Assembly: GCA_946481315.1 (NCBI GenBank)
Contig: CAMLMH010000002.1
Coordinates: 62,001-126,000, forward strand
Source of the DNA: an uncultured Bacteriovorax sp.
GTDB lineage: Bacteria; Bdellovibrionota; Bacteriovoracia; Bacteriovoracales; Bacteriovoracaceae
DNA: 64,000 nucleotides
Reading direction: 5' to 3'
In this document: in pieces, positions 26,239 to 36,183 of the stretch
Position numbering within the stretch: position 1 is the stretch's first letter
Layout: the number at the start of each line of letters is the position of its first letter
Notes under the pieces: model-generated
The model's input: only the letters and a program-made list of their open reading frames with translations
The model's database searches: none
What the model was told of the DNA's origin: nothing
Position numbers and translations under genes: made by a program

Positions 26239-26880
26239 TTAAACCCAAAAATCCCGGTGATAATCAAATCGACATTCTTTTTTTATTTCCTGCAGATATT
26301 GATGAATTGTAGGTGAGAACTGGAATTCAGGAAAAATGTAAAGCCCCCATAAATGTGATGCCAGCATGATATCCATTATGCTCAGCTCTTCATTTTTATA
26401 ATAAGGCATTAGTTCTGGTTCAATCTTTTCACTTAATAGTTCTTCGATCTGACGAATAAATGTATTTTTATTTTTAATCAGGTCTTTGAAAGGTCCGCGT
26501 TTTTGCTCTTTCTTGTTTTGAAAGTACTGACGAGAAGTTTCATTGAATTCAGGAGTCCAGATCCAGTATGGCATGCATAAAGAATGCACAGGGGAGCCGA
26601 TTTCATTCAGCAGATTTTCCAGTTCCTCTTTTTTCTCGTCCAGCAATTGCCATTTTAGTCTGTTATTTGTGTCTAGTGTTCTTAAAATATCCAGACTTTC
26701 ATTCATTGCCTGTCCCAGATCATTGACCATAATCGGAAGCATCTTTTTCCCGGTCAGATTAATTGGGGTTTGTTCATCATCATAAGGAACAACGATTGAT
26801 TCATAATCTTTGCGAAGTAATCCCAGGCCCATGCGGACCCGGACACAAAAGGGACAATGCACATAATGGTAGAGCTTCAT
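26239..26880 (-). CDS. grxB: Glutaredoxin 2 (GrxB)
   Basis: The protein starts MKLYHYVHCPFCVRVR, with the CPFC dithiol active site of Grx2, a GST-fold glutaredoxin. KMLPIMV gives the cis-Pro and MNESLDILRTLD the glutathione-binding Glu-Ser. The helical C-terminal domain follows. At 213 residues it matches the family (about 215), unlike short 85-residue glutaredoxins. It reduces glutathione-mixed disulfides in the cytoplasm. Confidence 0.92.
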   Translation of the reverse strand: MKLYHYVHCPFCVRVRMGLGLLRKDYESIVVPYDDEQTPINLTGKKMLPIMVNDLGQAMNESLDILRTLDTNNRLKWQLLDEKKEELENLLNEIGSPVHSLCMPYWIWTPEFNETSRQYFQNKKEQKRGPFKDLIKNKNTFIRQIEELLSEKIEPELMPYYKNEELSIMDIMLASHLWGLYIFPEFQFSPTIHQYLQEIKKECRFDYHRDFWV

Positions 26881-26931
26881 AGTCAGTTTTCCATAGCTAA
26901 AGTCTATTTACTATACACCGATGCAGGATGC

Positions 26932-28068
26932 ATGAAAAGTCTCATTGCTTTTAGCATGCTATTTCCTTCAGTCGTTCTGGCACAGGAGTTTCAAAAACCC
27001 ACTCAGGAGGATCTGCTGGCCGTCAGTTTTAATTTTCTGGAAGAGTCCAGAAAAGTCATGCAGCAGCCGCTTACCAAAGATTGCGACGAGAACAAAGAGA
27101 AAGAAGCAGCAAAAAAAATGCAGAATCCAATTCCGGCAAAAGGAGACGAAATCGTCTGTCTGTGTGAACTGGATGATAAACGCGAAGGATTACTGGAAAC
27201 ACTTTTTGGTGATATTAAAGGGCAAGAGCTCACAGTGACTTCGGGCAACGACAATTTCATGCATGGAGTTTTGCAATTAAACAAAGATGCGGCCCTCTGG
27301 GATGGAGATGACCGCGGTCGAACTTTCAACGTGGGAGGTAATTATAAAATTACCGGTGAAAAAGGTGAGTTTCAACTCAAACTTGATTCGACAGGGTTTG
27401 GAAAATTCAACCGGGACTCTGGACCCTTTCGCGATGAAAATGGAAAATATTATCTGAACTATAAAGAAGTTAACACTCTTGATCTTACCTATAATCGAAT
27501 CCATCAGAAAAACGAAAAAGGAAGTCTTTACTCGTTGTATGATTTCAACCTCACCCATCAGACGGACAAAGGATATGCCAGCCGGGATTTGCAGGAGTGG
27601 TGGCATGATCTGCATTCTGAAGAGTTTGGCCTGAATATGATTCGTTATCATTATCTGCAGGAGCAGGATGATAAAACCAGTGTACGGATTATGTCCGGTC
27701 TGGGGAAGGAGTGGATTTCCAAGATTGATAAATGGAAATGCATAACAAAAGCCGAATTGAAAGGTGGATTCACGGCTGCCCGAAGCGGTCTCACTCCTGA
27801 AATTGCTGCCCGGACTGAAGCCTCGCTTTCTCATTCATCAGTGAAGTGGGTTGTCCTCAGTGGCTGGTTACAGGCACGGGCAGGATATATGGGAAAAGCA
27901 TATGAAGGGGGAGTAAATTTAAGTCTTCCCTTTAAAAGTAAAAATTTTACGATTGAGCCTTTCATCGGTATAGAACGTCACCGAACCCAGCTGGATAAAT
28001 CCTTCGGGGGCAGCAAGGGGAATGCATTCGAGAATTATCACGTTTTTGGCGTGACAATTAAGTATTAA
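26932..28068 (+). CDS. Secreted, probable outer-membrane beta-barrel protein
   Basis: The start at 26932 gives a signal peptide (LIAFSMLFPSVVLAQ). An N-terminal region with Lys/Glu-rich helices and three Cys (residues about 50-80, including VCLCELD) precedes a C-terminal part rich in alternating aromatic beta-strands (YNRIHQKNEKGSLYSLYDF, YHVFGVTIKY). The protein ends in an aromatic residue, as many outer-membrane barrels do. No family is recognised. The codons from 26857 overlap grxB on the other strand and are not used. The transporter gene starts 16 bases downstream. Confidence 0.65.
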   Translation: MKSLIAFSMLFPSVVLAQEFQKPTQEDLLAVSFNFLEESRKVMQQPLTKDCDENKEKEAAKKMQNPIPAKGDEIVCLCELDDKREGLLETLFGDIKGQELTVTSGNDNFMHGVLQLNKDAALWDGDDRGRTFNVGGNYKITGEKGEFQLKLDSTGFGKFNRDSGPFRDENGKYYLNYKEVNTLDLTYNRIHQKNEKGSLYSLYDFNLTHQTDKGYASRDLQEWWHDLHSEEFGLNMIRYHYLQEQDDKTSVRIMSGLGKEWISKIDKWKCITKAELKGGFTAARSGLTPEIAARTEASLSHSSVKWVVLSGWLQARAGYMGKAYEGGVNLSLPFKSKNFTIEPFIGIERHRTQLDKSFGGSKGNAFENYHVFGVTIKY

Positions 28069-28084
28069 TTGTTACTCTCTTCTC

Positions 28085-29392
28085 ATGCGCAATATTCCAC
28101 AGGCAATGAAGTCGTTATTCTGGACCCAGTTCTATGGGGCCTTGACCGATAACTTTTTTAAAAACGCTCTGGTACTGCTCATTACTTATCGAAGTATTAA
28201 ATTGATGGGAATGAACGAAGGCATGCTGGTTGCATTTTGCGGTGGTATTTTTATTCTTCCATTCTTTCTTTTTTCAGCAACGGCCGGACAAATTGCAGAT
28301 AAATATGAAAAAAGCTGGCTGGTGGTCAGGATCAAAGAATGTGAAATGTTCATCGCTATCCTGGGAACACTGGGACTTTTTCTTGACCATTATCCACTTA
28401 TGCTCTTTGTTCTTTTTTTATTGGGATTACAGTCTACTTTTTTTGGTCCATTAAAATATTCACTTATTCCGCATTATTCTGCCAAAGATCAGTTGGTGTT
28501 TTCCAATGCCCTGGTTTCCGGCGGAACTTTTTGCGCCATTTTACTGGGAACAATTATTGGTGGAATCGCCGTTAGTCTAGGGGGCGCTATCTGGGTAACT
28601 TCCGGGTTATTACTCTTTTTTTCTTTACTGGGACTTCTTTATGCATGGAAGTTACCCAAGGTTGAAAAAGATGATCGGGTCACTGCTTTAGAGATTGACT
28701 GGAATCTGTTCACTGCAACAAAAGATATCATCAAGCTGGCCTTTAAAAATCAGCGGATCATTTTTCTTATTTTAGGTCTCTCGTGGTTTTGGTTTTTAGG
28801 AGCAGGACTTTTGTCACTTCTTCCTCTGATGGCCAGGGATACTTTTCACAGTACCGAACTGATTGCAACAATCATGCTTTTCACTTTTACATTGGGAATG
28901 GGCGTGGGACCTTTTACGCTGGAAAAAATTTTCCGTGGCATGGTACCCCGCTGGGTCATTCCGGTCTCTTTGATCTTACTAACTCTGGTTATCTTCGATG
29001 TCTCTTACGTTTTAAAGAGCGCGGGTAAACAGACTTTTCTTCTATCACTACTACCACCAGTAGGTCCTGAGACATTTTTTAAACTTAATATGAGCTTCAG
29101 GATGATGATCGATCTTTTTCTCATTTCTTTTTTTGGCGGTATGTTTACTGTTAGTCAATTTACTGAACTTCAACGCGTAACTGCCGGAAGTGAATTGTCC
29201 AGAATTGTTGCTGCTAATAATATTATTAATGCACTGATGATGGTCGCGGTTTCATTGCTTTTAATGCTGCTTCATCAGAAACATCTCGCTTTGCATGTTA
29301 TCATGGCGATTCTCGGAATGCTTAACATTGGAATGAGTATTGTGTTACTCTTTTTCTACAAGGACGAATTCAATAAGTTCTGGCGGTTTTAA
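28085..29392 (+). CDS. MFS lysophospholipid transporter, LplT-like
   Basis: A 435-residue major facilitator protein with about 12 membrane helices. The N-terminal FWTQFYGALTDNFFKNAL is the LplT family signature. TAGQIADKYEKSWLV carries the loop 2-3 motif, and LQSTFFGPLKYSLIP is also family-typical. LplT flips lysophospholipids across the inner membrane for re-acylation by Aas. In several bacteria LplT and acyltransferase domains are fused; here the transporter stands alone and no acyltransferase is adjacent. Confidence 0.87.
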   Translation: MRNIPQAMKSLFWTQFYGALTDNFFKNALVLLITYRSIKLMGMNEGMLVAFCGGIFILPFFLFSATAGQIADKYEKSWLVVRIKECEMFIAILGTLGLFLDHYPLMLFVLFLLGLQSTFFGPLKYSLIPHYSAKDQLVFSNALVSGGTFCAILLGTIIGGIAVSLGGAIWVTSGLLLFFSLLGLLYAWKLPKVEKDDRVTALEIDWNLFTATKDIIKLAFKNQRIIFLILGLSWFWFLGAGLLSLLPLMARDTFHSTELIATIMLFTFTLGMGVGPFTLEKIFRGMVPRWVIPVSLILLTLVIFDVSYVLKSAGKQTFLLSLLPPVGPETFFKLNMSFRMMIDLFLISFFGGMFTVSQFTELQRVTAGSELSRIVAANNIINALMMVAVSLLLMLLHQKHLALHVIMAILGMLNIGMSIVLLFFYKDEFNKFWRF

Positions 29393-29406
29393 AGAGTTAG
29401 AAAAAG

Positions 29407-29853
29407 ATGAATAAAAATAAAGCTATCATAGTTGATCTGGACGGAACTCTCTGTGATGTTGAGCATCGTATTCACCACGTCAAAGGACCCAAAAAAAACT
29501 GGCGGGCCTTCAACGAATCTATCATTCACGACACCCTCTATGAATGGTGTTATGAACTCATAGAGGCCATGAGAAACAGGGGATATGCTATACTTTTTGT
29601 GACTGGACGCTCGGAAGATTATCGAGGTCATACTACCGGATGGCTCGCCCGTCACAATGTTCATTTTGATCACCTTTACATGCGGGGAGTCCGTGATTTT
29701 CGGGAAGATTCCGATGTGAAAGAGGATCTCTATCGCGATTTTATCCTCGAGCATTTCAATGTTTTGTTCGTTGTAGATGATCGAAAAAGTGTTGTAGAGC
29801 GCTGGAGAAAAATGGGACTGGTCTGTCTGCAATGTGCTCCGGGAAACTTCTAA
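29407..29853 (+). CDS. HAD hydrolase, polynucleotide-kinase 3'-phosphatase type
   Basis: A 148-residue HAD protein with motif I VDLDGTLCDVEHR, motif II FVTGRSEDYR and motif IV FVVDDRKSVVERW. The DGTLxDxxHR start, the cap-less layout and the C-terminal VDDRxxVVxxWRxxGLxC are typical of the T4 PseT/PNKP phosphatase-like HAD group. It could remove 3'-phosphates from nucleic acid ends or act on small phosphates. No kinase domain is attached. It follows the transporter gene by 14 bases. Confidence 0.82.
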   Translation: MNKNKAIIVDLDGTLCDVEHRIHHVKGPKKNWRAFNESIIHDTLYEWCYELIEAMRNRGYAILFVTGRSEDYRGHTTGWLARHNVHFDHLYMRGVRDFREDSDVKEDLYRDFILEHFNVLFVVDDRKSVVERWRKMGLVCLQCAPGNF

Positions 29854-29918
29854 AGAATTGCATTTTCTGCAGAATTTGTTAGCCTAAATGTATTACATCT
29901 TTATCAGGAAGGACTTTC

Positions 29919-30644
29919 ATGAAGAATACCCTCATCTTTACTTTATCACTTCTTTTGATTGTGGCCTGCAAAGTTGATGGCACAAAAAACCAAAATAAAG
30001 GTCCAGTAGACGGACCTCATTATGGTGGTATGGAGTCTCCGACTTCTAAGACATTCACCTTTGGTGAATTGGAGATTGGAAAACGAATCTGTAATAATCT
30101 GGAGGCAAAAAACAAAACTCTGGAGCAATTAAGTCTCGATCCGAAGAAGAAAATTGTCTTCAAGTTTGTTTCGAAATCCTGCACCCAGCCTCTGGCCTTC
30201 GAAGAAACGTTAGTTCTCGATGATCTTTTTGCGGCCAATGTCGTTTTACAGGGAACTGATTATGAGTTTTATGTTCCCAATCGCTCCAATGATTATATCC
30301 GGGATATTATCACTAACCAAAGCGGAGTTATGCGTGAAGTTTGTGATGAGCTAAAGGGAGAAGGGGAGATCAGTCGTCAGATTCCAGTGAGCAGCTTTAG
30401 TTTTACCGTAAAATTTCTGGTCAAAGACGGTCATGACCGGGTGGAATTGAGTCAGTACACACCGGACGGAAAAGGTGGTTACATATTTAATAACGTTGAA
30501 GGGATTAACTTCGTCAGCACAGTAAAACAAGGGCCAAAAGACTATCTGGGTCTTGAAAAAGAGCGCAGTCACTATACACCTTGTTCAAACCGTAAAGAGC
30601 CTGCTTATAAAATCCAGACCTGGATGCGGGATGCGACTCTCTAG
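29919..30644 (+). CDS. Lipoprotein of unknown function
   Basis: The N-terminus MKNTLIFTLSLLLIVACKVDG is a lipoprotein signal with lipobox LIVAC. The mature domain of about 225 residues has five Cys, which may form disulfides, and a predicted mixed beta-structure. I recognise no family. The gene has AGGA ahead of its ATG and ends within a convergent terminator shared with the transketolase gene. Confidence 0.7.
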   Translation: MKNTLIFTLSLLLIVACKVDGTKNQNKGPVDGPHYGGMESPTSKTFTFGELEIGKRICNNLEAKNKTLEQLSLDPKKKIVFKFVSKSCTQPLAFEETLVLDDLFAANVVLQGTDYEFYVPNRSNDYIRDIITNQSGVMREVCDELKGEGEISRQIPVSSFSFTVKFLVKDGHDRVELSQYTPDGKGGYIFNNVEGINFVSTVKQGPKDYLGLEKERSHYTPCSNRKEPAYKIQTWMRDATL

Positions 30645-30660
30645 TTAAACCAGAGAGTCG
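30634..30660. terminator. Convergent terminator hairpin
   Basis: A 9-bp perfect stem (CGACTCTCT and AGAGAGTCG) with a 9-base loop spans the end of the lipoprotein gene and precedes the end of the transketolase gene on the other strand. The T-rich tail is short on both sides, so termination efficiency is uncertain. Confidence 0.6.
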
Positions 30661-30672
30661 TGTTAAAATTTA

Positions 30673-32664
30673 TTAAAGAGACTTATAAGCTTTAAGGATG
30701 CCTGCACTCGAGAGATCATGACGGGAATAGAGCTGGTCAGCTTTATAAGCAGACTGGCCGAATTCTCCGCCAATTCCCAGTGACTTAACTTTAAAATCAA
30801 TGTTGTTCATGGCCAGGGCGTGAACAATCATTGATCCCATTCCGCCAATAACCTGATGATCTTCAATTGTGATTAATTTCCCTTTCGTTTTTGAGAGAGC
30901 AGACTTTAATGTTTCCACATCGACGTGATTGACGAAAGCATGATTGATGACAGTTGCGCTGATACCTTGTTCTTTCATTTCTTTGTGGGCCTGTAGTGCC
31001 TTGGCTACCATTGGTCCTGCGGCCACAATCGTCACGTCAGATCCTTCGGTCAGTACATTGGCCTTATTCCACTCATACGTCATACCATCCACATAAGATA
31101 CAGGATGATTTTCTCTTCCTAAAAAGAAGATAATAGAATGCGGGACACGGCCAGCTTCACGGTCACGGGCAAACTGAGTAATGGCCTTATACATTAATGT
31201 TTCAGCTTCACTTGAGCACGAACAATTAATCACATCGACGTGGGGAATGGATGATAAGGCGGCAAAATAAGTGGTGGACTGATGGGATGCACCGTCTGCA
31301 GCATCCTGGAATCCAGTATGCGAAAACAGAGCTATCACCGGCCCTTCTGAGAGACCTGCCATAATGAAAGGAAGATTTCCTTTAGTGATACCAAACTGGG
31401 CAAATGTATCAACAATAGGAATCAATCCCGTTTTAGATAAACCAATTGCACAGGAGACCATATTGGCTTCAGCGATTCCTACATCGACATACCGATCAGG
31501 AAACTCTTTATGAAAAGCTTTAATACCCGTAGATGACTGCAGATCTGACGAGACGGAATAAACCGGGTAGCCCTCTTTTGCCGCTCGAATCACCGCGCGG
31601 GCAAATCCATCCTGAACTTTTTCCGTTTTTACACCCGCCGCTGCTCCATCTTTAGGTGCTGGTTTAGCAGCGTGAATTTCTTTTACCCATCTGATGAATT
31701 CTTCCGGAGCATCATTATGATAGATTTCCTGAACGAATGCTTCGAGTTTATCATCGTAGGATGAAAGCGGATAACCGTGGCCTCCGCTGGAGCTTTCAAC
31801 TGTTGATTTTACTCCATATCCTTTGACAGTTTTAAATACCACTGCCACTGGATGCGCCGGATTTGCAGTGGCTTCGATCAAGGCCTTTTCAACAGCGCTA
31901 TAGACTTTTTGCAGATCATTTCCTTCTTCAACTCTGATAACATTCCATCCCAGAGTGGACAGAGAATTAAATGTTGGGGTCATGGAAAATGAATCAGCGT
32001 CGATTCTTCCACCCAGTTTTGTATTGTTGTCAGAGATGAGCATCACAAAAGGATTCATGCGGTTTTTTTGGGCAAGCCCTGGAATCGCGGCAAACGCTTC
32101 TTTAGCTTCACCTTCCATGGCCCCTCCGTCTGAGAGGACACACACAGTAACTCTGGTGTTTCCGATAATTTTATCACCCATGCACAAACCTTGTGCCTGA
32201 GGAAGACCGGATCCCAGTGGACCGTTGGAAATAAAAACTCCTTCCGGATTCAAATGAGCCTCGCCATGACCAGTGAGTTTACTTTCAATTGAACGAAATT
32301 TCTTCAAATCATCAAAAGTCAGGTTATCAAAACCGTAATTCGCCCGAAGTGCATAAATGCCGTTTTCTGCGTGTCCAGCATCATTGACGAAATTGTAATG
32401 TTCATACCAGTTGTCTGTTTTATTTTTAAACATAATGGCGTGTATGGCAGACATCATCTCGGCAAAGGCCGCTGGACCTCCCCAGTGTGCAGCAGCTCCT
32501 CCGATAGTAGCGTGCTGATTCATTAAAGCGACAAGAGCACGAGTCGCACGTGGATCGGCCAGGACGACTTCTTCGCCGTTTCTGTCTTTTACTTTTTGCA
32601 AATATTTTGGATTGAGTTTAGGAGTGGGAGCAAGTTTAGTTTTGAGCTGTAAAGGCTTGATCAT
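30673..32664 (-). CDS. tkt: Transketolase
   Basis: A thiamine-diphosphate enzyme of 663 residues that moves two-carbon units in the pentose phosphate pathway. The TPP motif appears as VLSDGGAMEGEAKEAF...NN, with Ser-Asp-Gly instead of Gly-Asp-Gly. GPLGSGLPQAQGLCMG, HTGFQDAADGASHQ and the C-terminal domain VIGGMGSMIVHAL are transketolase-like. The altered TPP motif and the N-terminal HATIGGAAAHWGG suggest a divergent transketolase branch. The gene stands alone on the minus strand. Confidence 0.85.
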   Translation of the reverse strand: MIKPLQLKTKLAPTPKLNPKYLQKVKDRNGEEVVLADPRATRALVALMNQHATIGGAAAHWGGPAAFAEMMSAIHAIMFKNKTDNWYEHYNFVNDAGHAENGIYALRANYGFDNLTFDDLKKFRSIESKLTGHGEAHLNPEGVFISNGPLGSGLPQAQGLCMGDKIIGNTRVTVCVLSDGGAMEGEAKEAFAAIPGLAQKNRMNPFVMLISDNNTKLGGRIDADSFSMTPTFNSLSTLGWNVIRVEEGNDLQKVYSAVEKALIEATANPAHPVAVVFKTVKGYGVKSTVESSSGGHGYPLSSYDDKLEAFVQEIYHNDAPEEFIRWVKEIHAAKPAPKDGAAAGVKTEKVQDGFARAVIRAAKEGYPVYSVSSDLQSSTGIKAFHKEFPDRYVDVGIAEANMVSCAIGLSKTGLIPIVDTFAQFGITKGNLPFIMAGLSEGPVIALFSHTGFQDAADGASHQSTTYFAALSSIPHVDVINCSCSSEAETLMYKAITQFARDREAGRVPHSIIFFLGRENHPVSYVDGMTYEWNKANVLTEGSDVTIVAAGPMVAKALQAHKEMKEQGISATVINHAFVNHVDVETLKSALSKTKGKLITIEDHQVIGGMGSMIVHALAMNNIDFKVKSLGIGGEFGQSAYKADQLYSRHDLSSAGILKAYKSL

Positions 32665-32862
32665 GACAGTTTTCCTCTTGATTGAATTTGGAAAGTATTT
32701 AGGCAGGCAAAAGTTTAAGGCAAATTACCTGATTAATCTACCTAAGAAAATCGACCCTTTTTTTCGTCGATCCCCTTGAAAGAAAAGGACTCCGTAAATT
32801 TCCTTAAAAATCTAAAGTATAGGGGCAGTTTTGTCGATAAAATATATTGCGAGGTGCAGCTA

Positions 32863-33114
32863 ATGTGTGAAGTATGTCAGTCCGAAGGCAAAGATTATCG
32901 TTTTTTAAACGGAACAAAAAGTTATCTGTACACTGACCATTTCTATAAAGTGTATAAGAACGCCGTCGCTCCGGTGAAGCTTTGCTACATTCACAGTATC
33001 GATCTCTTTATGCTGGGTGAGAAACGATTTTTAAAGGAACACCTCTCCTTTGCGCGCAAACTCGCCACGCGTTCTAAAAATTACACCACTGACGAGAGTC
33101 CATTTGGCTTTTGA
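32863..33114 (+). CDS. Small protein with CxxC and Cys-His pairs
   Basis: The start at 32863 is chosen because GAGGTG lies about seven bases upstream; a longer version from 32776 lacks this support. The 83-residue product begins MCEVCQSEGKDYRF and contains KLCYIHSIDLF. The two Cys of CxxC with the later Cys and His could form a small zinc site. It has no signal peptide. It is unrecognised. The aldehyde dehydrogenase gene follows after 25 bases. Confidence 0.6.
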   Translation: MCEVCQSEGKDYRFLNGTKSYLYTDHFYKVYKNAVAPVKLCYIHSIDLFMLGEKRFLKEHLSFARKLATRSKNYTTDESPFGF

Positions 33115-33139
33115 GAAAAAACTTCGCTAGAATGTTTTC

Positions 33140-34582
33140 ATGGAAAATAATCGCGATGTTTTACAGGCCAGAAGCTTTATCAACAATGAATGGATCGGTC
33201 ACAGCACAACCAATATTCTGGTTGTCAAAAATAAATATGATCAGATGCCCATAGCCCATGTCAGCCTTGCTGATGCCGGAGAAGTGCAGTTTGCCATTTC
33301 CAATTCGGTTCAGGGTTTTCAGACTTATCGTAAATTCACAGCAGCTGAACGCCGGGAATTCCTGCTGAAAATTCGTGAAGGCTTAGCCATTGAAAAAGAA
33401 AAATTTATCAACCTGATTGTGAATGAAGCCGGTAAGCCGGTGGATTATGCACGGGTAGAAATTGAGCGCTGTTTATTTATTCTGCAAACAGCAGCTGACG
33501 AAGCTGTTCGTTTTTCCGGCGAAGTCGTGCCGATGGATTTTGGAATTGGAGTGGGAAAAACGGCGATGACTAAACGTTTTCCGATCGGACCTGTCCTGGC
33601 CATGAGTCCATTTAACTTTCCATTATCTCTGGCCCTGCATAAAATTGCTCCGGCCCTCGCCACCGGTTGTTCAGTAATACTTAAACCTTCCCCGTACACT
33701 CCGTTAACCGCTCTGGCGTTTGGTTCACTTTGTAAAAAAATTGGCCTACCGCCGGGAGTCGTGAATGTCGTTGTTTGCGACAACGCAGAAGTTGAACTCA
33801 TGCTCAAAGATGAGCGTATCAAAATGCTTTCATTCACCGGCTCGGCACAGGTTGGATGGATGCTGAAAGAAAAAGCTGGCAAGAAAAAAGTCACGCTGGA
33901 ATTAGGCGGCAATGCCGCTGTCATCATTGACCGCTCAGCGAATCTGGATGAAGCGGCCAAGGCCGTGGCTGGAGGATCATATCTCTTTGCCGGGCAAATT
34001 TGTATTTCCATTCAACGCATATATGTGGATGAATCGGTGTTTGAGGAATTTGTTGAAAAATTCCGCACAGAAGTAGCGGCTTTACAGGTCGGAAATCCTC
34101 AGGAGAGTGGAGTGACAGTGGGGCCGATTATTGATCGCGCTCATTTTGAACGGATTCATTCCTGGGTAACCGAAGCTCAAAGTGAAGGAGCTGAACTACT
34201 TTTAGGTGGTCAGCCGGCAGATGCTGAACGCCACATCTACGCTCCTACATTGCTGACAAAAACCCGGGGCCACATGAAAGTTGTCACCGAAGAAATATTC
34301 GGGCCGGTAGCGATCATCGAAAAAGTTCAGTACTTTGATGAGGTCATTCGAGAAGTTAACAAATCCCGGTACGGTCTGCAGGCAGGTCTTTTCACCAACC
34401 AGATTTCGCAGATGAAGTACGCTCACGAAAATCTGGACGTCGGCGCCCTGATTATCAATGGTATTCCTGGCTTTCGGGTCGATTCCATGCCTTATGGCGG
34501 GGTTAAAGAATCCGGTATGGGGCGAGAGGGCATTCGTTATACGATGGCGGATATGACAGAAGAGCGTTTACTCGTTTATTAA
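33140..34582 (+). CDS. Aldehyde dehydrogenase (second, non-class-3)
   Basis: A 480-residue NAD(P)-dependent aldehyde dehydrogenase. Motifs: AMSPFNFP, the cofactor loop SFTGSAQVGW, the Glu of LELGGNAAVI, the catalytic Cys in FAGQICISIQR, and EEIFGPVA. MPYGGVKESGMGREG lies at the end. It resembles the succinate-semialdehyde/lactaldehyde dehydrogenase branch more than the class 3 enzyme at 8 kb, so the two are not recent duplicates. Substrate unknown. Confidence 0.88.
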   Translation: MENNRDVLQARSFINNEWIGHSTTNILVVKNKYDQMPIAHVSLADAGEVQFAISNSVQGFQTYRKFTAAERREFLLKIREGLAIEKEKFINLIVNEAGKPVDYARVEIERCLFILQTAADEAVRFSGEVVPMDFGIGVGKTAMTKRFPIGPVLAMSPFNFPLSLALHKIAPALATGCSVILKPSPYTPLTALAFGSLCKKIGLPPGVVNVVVCDNAEVELMLKDERIKMLSFTGSAQVGWMLKEKAGKKKVTLELGGNAAVIIDRSANLDEAAKAVAGGSYLFAGQICISIQRIYVDESVFEEFVEKFRTEVAALQVGNPQESGVTVGPIIDRAHFERIHSWVTEAQSEGAELLLGGQPADAERHIYAPTLLTKTRGHMKVVTEEIFGPVAIIEKVQYFDEVIREVNKSRYGLQAGLFTNQISQMKYAHENLDVGALIINGIPGFRVDSMPYGGVKESGMGREGIRYTMADMTEERLLVY

Positions 34583-34646
34583 GTGCCATTTTTTTGCTAT
34601 TATCCAAAACTCACCATTTAAAGTTCTGAGAGAAAACGGAGATTAT

Positions 34647-36086
34647 ATGACTGTTCGCGTTCGTTTTGCCCCTTCACCTACCGGATACCTGCATATCGGA
34701 GGTGCAAGAACTGCGATGTACAATTACCTCTATGCCAAGGCCATGGGTGGAAAATACATTTTACGTATCGAAGATACTGATACTGATCGTTCGGAAAGAA
34801 AATTCGAAGAAGCACAGATTGAAGACCTGAAATGGCTCAATATTATGCACGATGAAGGACCGGACGTCGGTGGTCATTACGGCCCCTACCGTCAGTCAGA
34901 AAGACTGCACATCTACAAAGAATACACTGAGAGACTTTTAAAAGAGAAAAAAGCATACCACTGTTTTTGTTCAGAAGAAGTTTTAGAAGAAAAAAAGAAA
35001 ATCGCTGAAGAAAAAAATCTTCCTCCGCACTACGACGGAACTTGCCGGCAATTAACTGATGCTCAGGTGGCAGAAAATAGACAGAAGGGAGTCCCTTCAG
35101 TCGTTCGTTGTATTACCCCGAAAAAACCTTATTCTTTCGTGGATAAAGTTCGTGAGGAAGTAACTTTCCCGGAAGATATGATCGGTGATTTTGTGATCGT
35201 ACGCGGAAATGATATACCGGTTTATAACTTTGCCGTGGTCGTTGATGACATGACGATGAAAATCTCTCACGTCATTCGTGCCGAAGAGCACTTAAACAAT
35301 ACTCTTCGTCAGCTGATTTTGTATGAAGCTTTCGGCGCAACTCCACCGACATTTTGCCACGTCTCCCTCCTGATCGGTCAGGACAGACAAAAACTTTCGA
35401 AACGTCACGGGGCCACGTCAGTCCGCCTTTATCAGGAACAAAATTATCTTCCAAGTGCTATGCTGAATTATCTTCTGCAATTGGGATGGTCACATCCGGA
35501 AGAAAAAGATATTTTCGATATTCATCAATTGGGAACTCTTTTCAATCTCGATCGTTTCACCAAGTCTGCGGCGATCTACGATATTGTAAAACTTAATCAC
35601 ATCAACGGTGCACACTTAAGATTATTGCCCACAGAAACGCTGATAGCAGAAGTCGAAAAAATCCTCCCGGCAGATCATCCGTTTCATCAAATGGATAATG
35701 ACTGGAAAGCGCGTTGTGTGACATTATCCAAAGAAAAGATGGATTTTTATAAAGACATCGTTCCTCTTTTAAAGCTGTATTTTGACTGTGAAGTTTCTGA
35801 AGAAGCAGATTACAAAGAAGCTATCAGCTGGGAGACAACACCTGCCATTCGCAGTTATTTAAAGGGTGAAGTGGAAAAGGCAATTGCCGCCGGAAAAACA
35901 TTTGTAACAGAAGCCGAATACAACGAGTGGAGTAATCATGTTAAGGGCGAGCTCAAGATTAAGGGCAAGCAACTCTTCATGGGGATTCGCGCTGTCCTTA
36001 CTCTGCAGGCCCACGGCTCGGATCTGAAATTTATTATACCGCTGACGCCTCTTTCGGTTCTGCAGAAGCGTCTGAATATGCACTAA
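34647..36086 (+). CDS. gltX: Glutamyl-tRNA synthetase
   Basis: A class I aminoacyl-tRNA synthetase of 479 residues. The HIGH motif appears as PSPTGYLHIGGARTA and the KMSKS loop as KLSKRHGAT. LRIEDTDTDRS is the GluRS glutamate-binding region. A Cys pair in HCFCSEE and a further Cys in YDGTCRQL fit the optional zinc site. The C-terminal anticodon-binding domain is intact. It is preceded by GGAGATTAT. This housekeeping gene is a good marker for placing the organism. Confidence 0.96.
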   Translation: MTVRVRFAPSPTGYLHIGGARTAMYNYLYAKAMGGKYILRIEDTDTDRSERKFEEAQIEDLKWLNIMHDEGPDVGGHYGPYRQSERLHIYKEYTERLLKEKKAYHCFCSEEVLEEKKKIAEEKNLPPHYDGTCRQLTDAQVAENRQKGVPSVVRCITPKKPYSFVDKVREEVTFPEDMIGDFVIVRGNDIPVYNFAVVVDDMTMKISHVIRAEEHLNNTLRQLILYEAFGATPPTFCHVSLLIGQDRQKLSKRHGATSVRLYQEQNYLPSAMLNYLLQLGWSHPEEKDIFDIHQLGTLFNLDRFTKSAAIYDIVKLNHINGAHLRLLPTETLIAEVEKILPADHPFHQMDNDWKARCVTLSKEKMDFYKDIVPLLKLYFDCEVSEEADYKEAISWETTPAIRSYLKGEVEKAIAAGKTFVTEAEYNEWSNHVKGELKIKGKQLFMGIRAVLTLQAHGSDLKFIIPLTPLSVLQKRLNMH

Positions 36087-36183
36087 CAACTCCTTATGAC
36101 ACCAGTGTTCAAACCTTGTCTTACAATGAGGACAGGAGAGGGCACTGGAGTTTGTCGAAACCTAATTTTTATTATCTAATTTA

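Noticed and set aside
26857..26931. Longer N-terminus for the barrel-like protein
   Set aside because: The extra codons overlap the grxB start on the other strand and would bury the signal peptide; the ATG at 26932 gives a proper one.
36087..36183. Terminator after gltX
   Set aside because: CCAGTG/CACTGG and AACTCC/GGAGTT pairings exist but are competing, short and widely spaced, with no T-run, so no terminator is called.
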